64,000 nucleotides of DNA, taken from CAYLLT01 sp964384465 (GTDB lineage Bacteria; Planctomycetota; Phycisphaerae; UBA1845; PWPN01). Of this stretch, positions 60,191 through 64,000 are shown piece by piece. The stretch is taken from assembly GCA_964384465.1 (NCBI GenBank), contig CAYLLT010000005.1, positions 1 to 64,000 of the forward strand, read 5' to 3'. The position numbers and the translations under genes were made by a program. Positions within the stretch are counted from its first letter, which is position 1. Every line of letters begins with the position of its first letter. The notes beneath the pieces were generated by a model. The model saw only the letters and a program-made list of their open reading frames with translations. It was not told where the DNA came from and did not search any database.

Positions 60191-60781
60191 TTACCGCACG
60201 CCAAACTCCGCCAGCATCGCCGTCACCAGCTCCATAGGCAGACCGACAACATTGGTGAAACTGCCTTCCACTTTTTCGATGAACGCATCGCCGCTGTCCT
60301 GAATGCCGTAGGCGCCCGCCTTGCCCTGCCACGCGCCGCTCTGGATGTAGGCGTCGATCTGCTCCGCCGACATGGCCCGCATGGTGACCCGCGTCACGTC
60401 GTGCCGCACGAGCCGCCGGCCGGTTGACTGTTGGCAGATCGCCACGCCGGTGATCACATCCTGCGTCGTGCCCGCCAGCGTGGAGAGAATTCGCCGCGCA
60501 TCGTCGGCGTCGGCCGGCTTGCCGAAGATCCGCCCCTCCAGCGCCACCACCGTATCCGCCGCCAGCACCACGCGATCCGGGTAATCCTCCGCCACGCACC
60601 GGGCCTTGAAATAGCTCGCGATCTCCGCCAGTTCGACATCGCTGAACGGCCAATCCTGCGGCTCCGGCTCCAACTCCCGCGGCACCACAACCTCGAACGC
60701 GATCCCCGCCTCGCGCAAGAGCGCCGCCCGCCGGGGACTCTGCGATGCAAGGATGATTGGTTGGCTGTCGATCTCGTTCAT
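60191..60781 (-). CDS. maf: Maf-family nucleoside triphosphate pyrophosphatase
   Basis: The protein is 196 aa. Maf proteins hydrolyse dTTP, UTP or modified NTPs. Signatures: IILASQSPRRAALLREAGI (SxSPRR), VVLAADTVVALEGRIFGKPA (AxDTxV), TGVAICQ and YGIQDSGDAFIEKVEGSFTN VVGLP-type ending with conserved GSFTNVVGLP. Length is typical. It is convergent with the PDZ gene and lies 12 bp after the tacT-like gene on the same strand. Confidence 0.95.
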   Translation of the reverse strand: MNEIDSQPIILASQSPRRAALLREAGIAFEVVVPRELEPEPQDWPFSDVELAEIASYFKARCVAEDYPDRVVLAADTVVALEGRIFGKPADADDARRILSTLAGTTQDVITGVAICQQSTGRRLVRHDVTRVTMRAMSAEQIDAYIQSGAWQGKAGAYGIQDSGDAFIEKVEGSFTNVVGLPMELVTAMLAEFGVR

Positions 60782-60793
60782 CGCGGTTTCATT

Positions 60794-61291
60794 TCATGAA
60801 GTCAGTTTCTTGATCATCTTGATCGGTAAATACAAGTGGAATCGGTCATCGTGCAATTCGGTGAACCCGTATTTCAGATAGAATTCACGGGCCTGATCAT
60901 CCAGGGCGTGCACTTCGACCGCTGCGATGCCGATGCTTTCAGAGAGTTCCGCCGATTGGCGCAGGGCCCGCACCAGTAATGTTTTGCCCAGGCCCTGTCC
61001 CTGCACGGTACGATCCACGGCCAAGCGCCCCAGGAGGACGACAGGGATGGGAATTTCGGGGAACCTCTTCTTCAAATCATCGGGAACATTCTGGAAATCG
61101 ACGCGGCTGGTGGACAACGTGTAGTAGCCCACGACGCGTTGGTCGGCTGTCGCCGACACGTAGGTCTGGCCCAGGTTTTTTTGTCGATATTGTGTCGCCA
61201 GATACTTGATGAAGTTGTTGAGCAGTTCCTGGCCGCAGTCGAAGTCTTCCCGTCGATGCTCGGAATTGAGTTTCTCGATGGCCCAGGTCAT
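60794..61291 (-). CDS. GNAT acetyltransferase toxin (TacT-like)
   Basis: The protein is 165 aa. The GNAT core has VGYYTLSTSRVDF, PVVLLGRLAVDRTVQGQGLG (acetyl-CoA loop QGQGLG) and VEVHALDDQAREFYLKYGFT. TacT toxins acetylate the amino group of charged tRNAs. It starts MTWAIEKLNSEHRREDFDCG with the common FDCGxxxLNxFL front (here ELLNNFIKYLATQY). It overlaps the DUF1778 antitoxin stop by 4 bp (ATGA). Confidence 0.92.
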   Translation of the reverse strand: MTWAIEKLNSEHRREDFDCGQELLNNFIKYLATQYRQKNLGQTYVSATADQRVVGYYTLSTSRVDFQNVPDDLKKRFPEIPIPVVLLGRLAVDRTVQGQGLGKTLLVRALRQSAELSESIGIAAVEVHALDDQAREFYLKYGFTELHDDRFHLYLPIKMIKKLTS

Positions 61292-61551
61292 GAGCGACCG
61301 GCATCCTGAAAGGCCTGTCGCAGCGCGGCGTTGGGTTCCTGATCCGTTTCCAGCAGGGCCAGGAAGATGTCCCGATCGCGGTCGGTGAGCCGGGTCAGGT
61401 GATGCTCCTGAATGGTCTCTTTGGCCGCTTCGACCAGAATGACGTTGACGTACTCCGTGACGGTTTGGCCGTTCAGCAGGGCGGCTTGTTCAATCAATTC
61501 CTTGTTGGCCTGCGGCAATCTGAATTCCATCCGCGCGGGTTTGGTGGCCAT
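61288..61551 (-). CDS. DUF1778 ribbon-helix-helix antitoxin (TacA-like)
   Basis: The protein is 87 aa. The RHH N-terminus is RMEFRLPQANKELIEQAALL, NGQTVTEYVNVILVEAAKET. The tail TRLTDRDRDIFLALLETDQE, PNAALRQAFQDAG wraps the GNAT toxin. It precedes and overlaps the toxin. Its promoter at 61584-61613 is probably autorepressed. Confidence 0.92.
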   Translation of the reverse strand: MATKPARMEFRLPQANKELIEQAALLNGQTVTEYVNVILVEAAKETIQEHHLTRLTDRDRDIFLALLETDQEPNAALRQAFQDAGRS

Positions 61552-61583
61552 GAGTCACTGCCTTTCCTGAAATCTCACTGCTT

Positions 61584-61613
61584 ATTATACGGCAATCTTC
61601 CGTACAGACTCAA
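61584..61613 (-). promoter_or_regulatory. Sigma-70 promoter of the TacAT module
   Basis: On the minus strand TTGAGT (61608-61613), 18 bp, TATAAT (61584-61589). AT-rich DNA with GTACGGAAGATTGCCGTA dyad sequence between the hexamers may be the RHH operator. Confidence 0.65.
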
Positions 61614-61707
61614 TTTGCGTACGCATATCATTATAATCTTTTATTATATAAATACTTATATAAGAGCGACGAACGGAGGGAGACAGGCAATTGGTCTGTT
61701 CCGTGCC

Positions 61708-64000
61708 TTACCAGTTCAAACTCGATCGCCAGGCAGCAGCGATCTCGGAGAGGTCAATACTAAACGCCTCTGCCCTTCGGCCCCTGAATGAAAGTCTTGG
61801 ACCCTGCTGCGGCTGCCCGAGTTGGATTGTCTTGAAAATATCTGCCGGCTTCAGGCGCAAACGAGATGAAGTTTGAAGAATGTACCCGCTCGGGACAGGC
61901 GATAACAAGTCCGGCCAATCTGATGCGAAGTTAATATCAATGCCACACTGTCCGGCTAAGGCCATTTCCGCTAGCGCAGATAGAATCCCGCCATCGCTCA
62001 CGTCATGTGCCGCCAGCACGTCGCCGCCCGCGATCAGCTTTGACATAATGAAATGCAGAGCCGCAGTTTTGTTCAGATTGATCTCCTGCCAAGACCGAGC
62101 GGGGCTGCCGACGAAGTAGAAGCGCGTCCCTTGTATCGGCTTTGCGTCCATCGTCACGCACTTGCGGACCTCGTCGATCATGCTGACCGCGCTGATCAGC
62201 AGCGTGCCGGGGATGCGGATGCGGTTGTTGTGCAATGGGACGATACCGGCCAAATGCTGCGCGTCGGCTGGGTCGAGGGCGAACTCGTTGTTGAGCGAGT
62301 CCTTGCCGGAGATGAACGGCGTGCCGTAGGCCATCGCGGCGTCGTAGCAGCCCTGGCAGGCGCGGACGAGCGCGCCCATCGTTTGCGGGTCGTCGCAGTT
62401 GCCCCAGCAGAAGTTGTCGAGGATCGCGGTGCGGCGCGGGTCGCCGCCGACGCAGACGACGTTACGGATGGCTTCGTCGATCGCGGCCACCGCCATCCAA
62501 TACGGGTCCACGTCGCTGAGCTGCGGGCAGATGCCGTTGCCGATGGCGATGCCGCGCGAACTGTCCAGTCGCGGCCGGATCACCGCCGCATCCGACGGCC
62601 CGTTTCCCGGCCCGACCAGCGGCTTGATCACGCTACGCCCCTGCACTTCGTGATCGTATTGACGAATCACCCATTCTTTGCTGGCGACGTTCAGAGATGA
62701 AAGACGTTCGAGCAGCATTTCGCGCATCGGAACCGAGTGCTGAGTGCTGAGTGCTGAGTGCTGAGTGTTCCGCGTTTCCCACGACGCTTCTTTCGTCGTC
62801 TTCGGAATTCCTTCGTGCAGAAATTCGGCGTCGATTTCGCCGACGGTCTGCCCCGCGAATTTCACCAGCAGCTTGCCGTCATCGCGGAACGTGCCGATCA
62901 CAGTGGCCTCGACATTTTCCGCATCGCAGATGGCCCTCAGCGCGGGCCAGTTGGCGGGTGGCACGCTGAGCACCATGCGCTCCTGTGCCTCGCTGATCCA
63001 GATCTCGTCGTAGCGCAGGCCGCTGTACTTGAGCGGGACTTTCTCCAGATCGACGTTTGCTCCGAGTTTGCTGCCCATCTCGCCAACGGCGCTGCTCAGG
63101 CCGCCCGCGCCGCAGTCGGTGACGGCGGTGTAGAGGCAGCCGCTGGCATGATCGCGCGCCGCCAGCATCGCATCGAGCACCTGTTTTTCGGTAATGGCGT
63201 TGCCGATCTGCACGGCATGTGAGAATTCGTCGGCGTGCGTATCGGTCAACTCGGCGGACGAGAACGTGGCGCCGTGAATGCCATCCCGGCCCGTTCGACC
63301 GCCCATGAGCACGATAAAATCGCCCGGCCGCGGTCCCTTGTGTATCCGGTCGCGCGGGATCAGGCCAACGCATCCGCAGAACACCAGCGGGTTGCCGAGA
63401 TAGCGGTTGTCGAAAACGATCGCGCCGTTGATGGTGGGAATGCCCATGCGGTTGCCGTAATCGCGCACGCCGGCGACAACACCCTTGAGCACGCGCCGCG
63501 GATGCAGCACGCCCTTCGGCAGCGCCGCCATCGGGAAGTCCGGATCAGCCACGCAGAAAACGTCGGTGTTGGCGATCGGCTTGGCTCCGAGGCCGCAGCC
63601 CATGATGTCACGGATGCAGCCGCGCACGCCGGTCGCCGCCCCGCCGTACGGCTCAATTGCAGATGGGTGATTGTGCGTCTCCGCCTTGAACGCGATGCCG
63701 TAATCCCGGTCGAACGCGATGATTCCCGCGTTGTCCTCGAACACGGACAAGCACCAGTCCACTCTGCCGCTGTCGATCAGTTCGCGTGTGGCCCGGGCGA
63801 TGGTGTCTCGGAGCAAATTGTCGTAATTAATCTCGACCTCGACCTCGTCCACGCCGCAAGCGGCGCTTTCGCCCCCTCGCCCTCTCGCCCCTTCGCCCCC
63901 TCTCCCCCTCTCATCCTCTGTGTTCCGCAATCCGCAATCCGCAATCCGCAATGGCATCGGTTCGCCCCGATACCGCACCGCGCTCTTCAGCGTCTTGTGC
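61708..64000 (-). CDS. purL: Phosphoribosylformylglycinamidine synthase II, 5' end outside the window, with repeat insertions
   Basis: PurL makes formylglycinamidine ribonucleotide in purine synthesis. The frame is open to the window edge (...HKTLKSAVRYRGEPMP), so the start lies beyond 64000. The usual SEHCSYK-type N-terminus is missing only for that reason. Core blocks: AFKAETHNHPSAIEPYGGAA, TGVRGCIRDIMGCGLGAKPI, VLMGGRTGRDGIHGATFSSA, TDCGAGGLSSAVGEMGS and HDVSDGGILSALAEMALAGQ. Two blocks are repeat-derived: RIADCGLRNTEDERGRGGEG near the N-terminal visible end, and RNTQHSALSTQHSV in the middle (about 404-416 of the visible chain). Conserved blocks continue on both sides in frame, so the gene is probably functional. 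Confidence 0.93.
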   Translation of the reverse strand, partial: HKTLKSAVRYRGEPMPLRIADCGLRNTEDERGRGGEGARGRGGESAACGVDEVEVEINYDNLLRDTIARATRELIDSGRVDWCLSVFEDNAGIIAFDRDYGIAFKAETHNHPSAIEPYGGAATGVRGCIRDIMGCGLGAKPIANTDVFCVADPDFPMAALPKGVLHPRRVLKGVVAGVRDYGNRMGIPTINGAIVFDNRYLGNPLVFCGCVGLIPRDRIHKGPRPGDFIVLMGGRTGRDGIHGATFSSAELTDTHADEFSHAVQIGNAITEKQVLDAMLAARDHASGCLYTAVTDCGAGGLSSAVGEMGSKLGANVDLEKVPLKYSGLRYDEIWISEAQERMVLSVPPANWPALRAICDAENVEATVIGTFRDDGKLLVKFAGQTVGEIDAEFLHEGIPKTTKEASWETRNTQHSALSTQHSVPMREMLLERLSSLNVASKEWVIRQYDHEVQGRSVIKPLVGPGNGPSDAAVIRPRLDSSRGIAIGNGICPQLSDVDPYWMAVAAIDEAIRNVVCVGGDPRRTAILDNFCWGNCDDPQTMGALVRACQGCYDAAMAYGTPFISGKDSLNNEFALDPADAQHLAGIVPLHNNRIRIPGTLLISAVSMIDEVRKCVTMDAKPIQGTRFYFVGSPARSWQEINLNKTAALHFIMSKLIAGGDVLAAHDVSDGGILSALAEMALAGQCGIDINFASDWPDLLSPVPSGYILQTSSRLRLKPADIFKTIQLGQPQQGPRLSFRGRRAEAFSIDLSEIAAAWRSSLNW
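62733..62767 (-). repeat. Heptanucleotide tandem repeat inside purL
   Basis: Four perfect CACTCAG units and one CACTCGG on the minus strand, read as NTQHSALSTQHSV. A shorter relative lies inside the lptC-like gene (33083-33110). Confidence 0.85.
63868..63953 (-). repeat. Low-complexity plus ATTGCGGATTGCGG repeat inside purL
   Basis: A C/T-rich stretch of CGCCCCCTCGCCCTCTCG type adjoins TTCCGCAATCCGCAATCCGC. It is read in frame as PLRIADCGLRNTEDERGRGG and GEGARGRGGES. Confidence 0.8.

Noticed and set aside
62733..62767. CRISPR array or other spaced repeat array
   Set aside because: Tandem 7-bp units without spacers; no CRISPR-like repeat-spacer pattern or cas gene anywhere in the window.

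Overview
The window looks like a scaffold piece from a Phycisphaerae-like planctomycete, probably from a metagenome. The composition is GC-rich with long spacers. There is an exosortase with two PEP-CTERM substrates, futalosine-pathway menaquinone synthesis (MqnE), LPS genes (KdsC, LptC/LptA-like), a b6-type split cytochrome b operon, secreted glycan-active proteins, and a very heavy load of short dispersed repeats. A run of ten N (36656-36665) marks an assembly gap. The taxonomic placement is inferred from gene content only.

Layout. 1-1.45 kb: the end of a RAYT transposase with REP-like ends around a small secreted protein. 1.45-9.25 kb: carB, rplU, moaC and a large PKD-containing lyase-like lipoprotein. 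9.7-15.4 kb (minus strand): a ParDE-type module and an exopolysaccharide cluster (export lipoprotein, exosortase, BY-kinase). 15.9-19.9 kb: a HAD phosphatase, the last third or less of a phosphoglycerate kinase gene, then a two-gene AAA ATPase/TOPRIM-like cassette of visibly lower GC, then rpe. 20-24.2 kb: an FG-GAP lipoprotein and a PEP-CTERM protein. 24.3-30.5 kb: aroK, a Y-family polymerase, tRNA-Val, a minus-strand accessory cluster (ORF6N, HNH pair, XRE antitoxin plus frameshifted RelE, YefM/RelE) and mqnE. 31.3-36.7 kb: lptC/lptA-like, kdsC and a site-2 protease cut by the gap. 36.8-43.9 kb: trpS, a retropepsin pair, scpA, ridA, an unknown membrane protein, a LOG protein and a DUF1338 protein. 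43.9-51.4 kb: two secreted glycan-active proteins, a second PEP-CTERM protein and a TIM-barrel protein. 51.9-56 kb: ferredoxin-Rieske fusion, cytochrome b6-like protein, subunit IV-like protein and cupredoxin. 56-64 kb: a 6S-like RNA candidate, a class-III aminotransferase, a phosphotransferase, a PDZ protein, maf, TacAT and a 5'-truncated purL.

Two themes stand out. First, the AAA/TOPRIM-like pair at 17.3-19.2 kb is the best candidate for an undescribed (probably defence) system: it is translationally coupled, compositionally foreign, and sits against a decapitated pgk. Second, dispersed palindromic or tandem repeats have entered protein-coding genes in frame. CarB and MqnE share an identical 19-bp repeat core read in the same frame (KEPRAS). 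PurL carries a heptanucleotide tandem repeat and a second low-complexity block. The HAD protein, the LptC-like protein, the MoaC tail and the FG-GAP signal peptide show the same thing.
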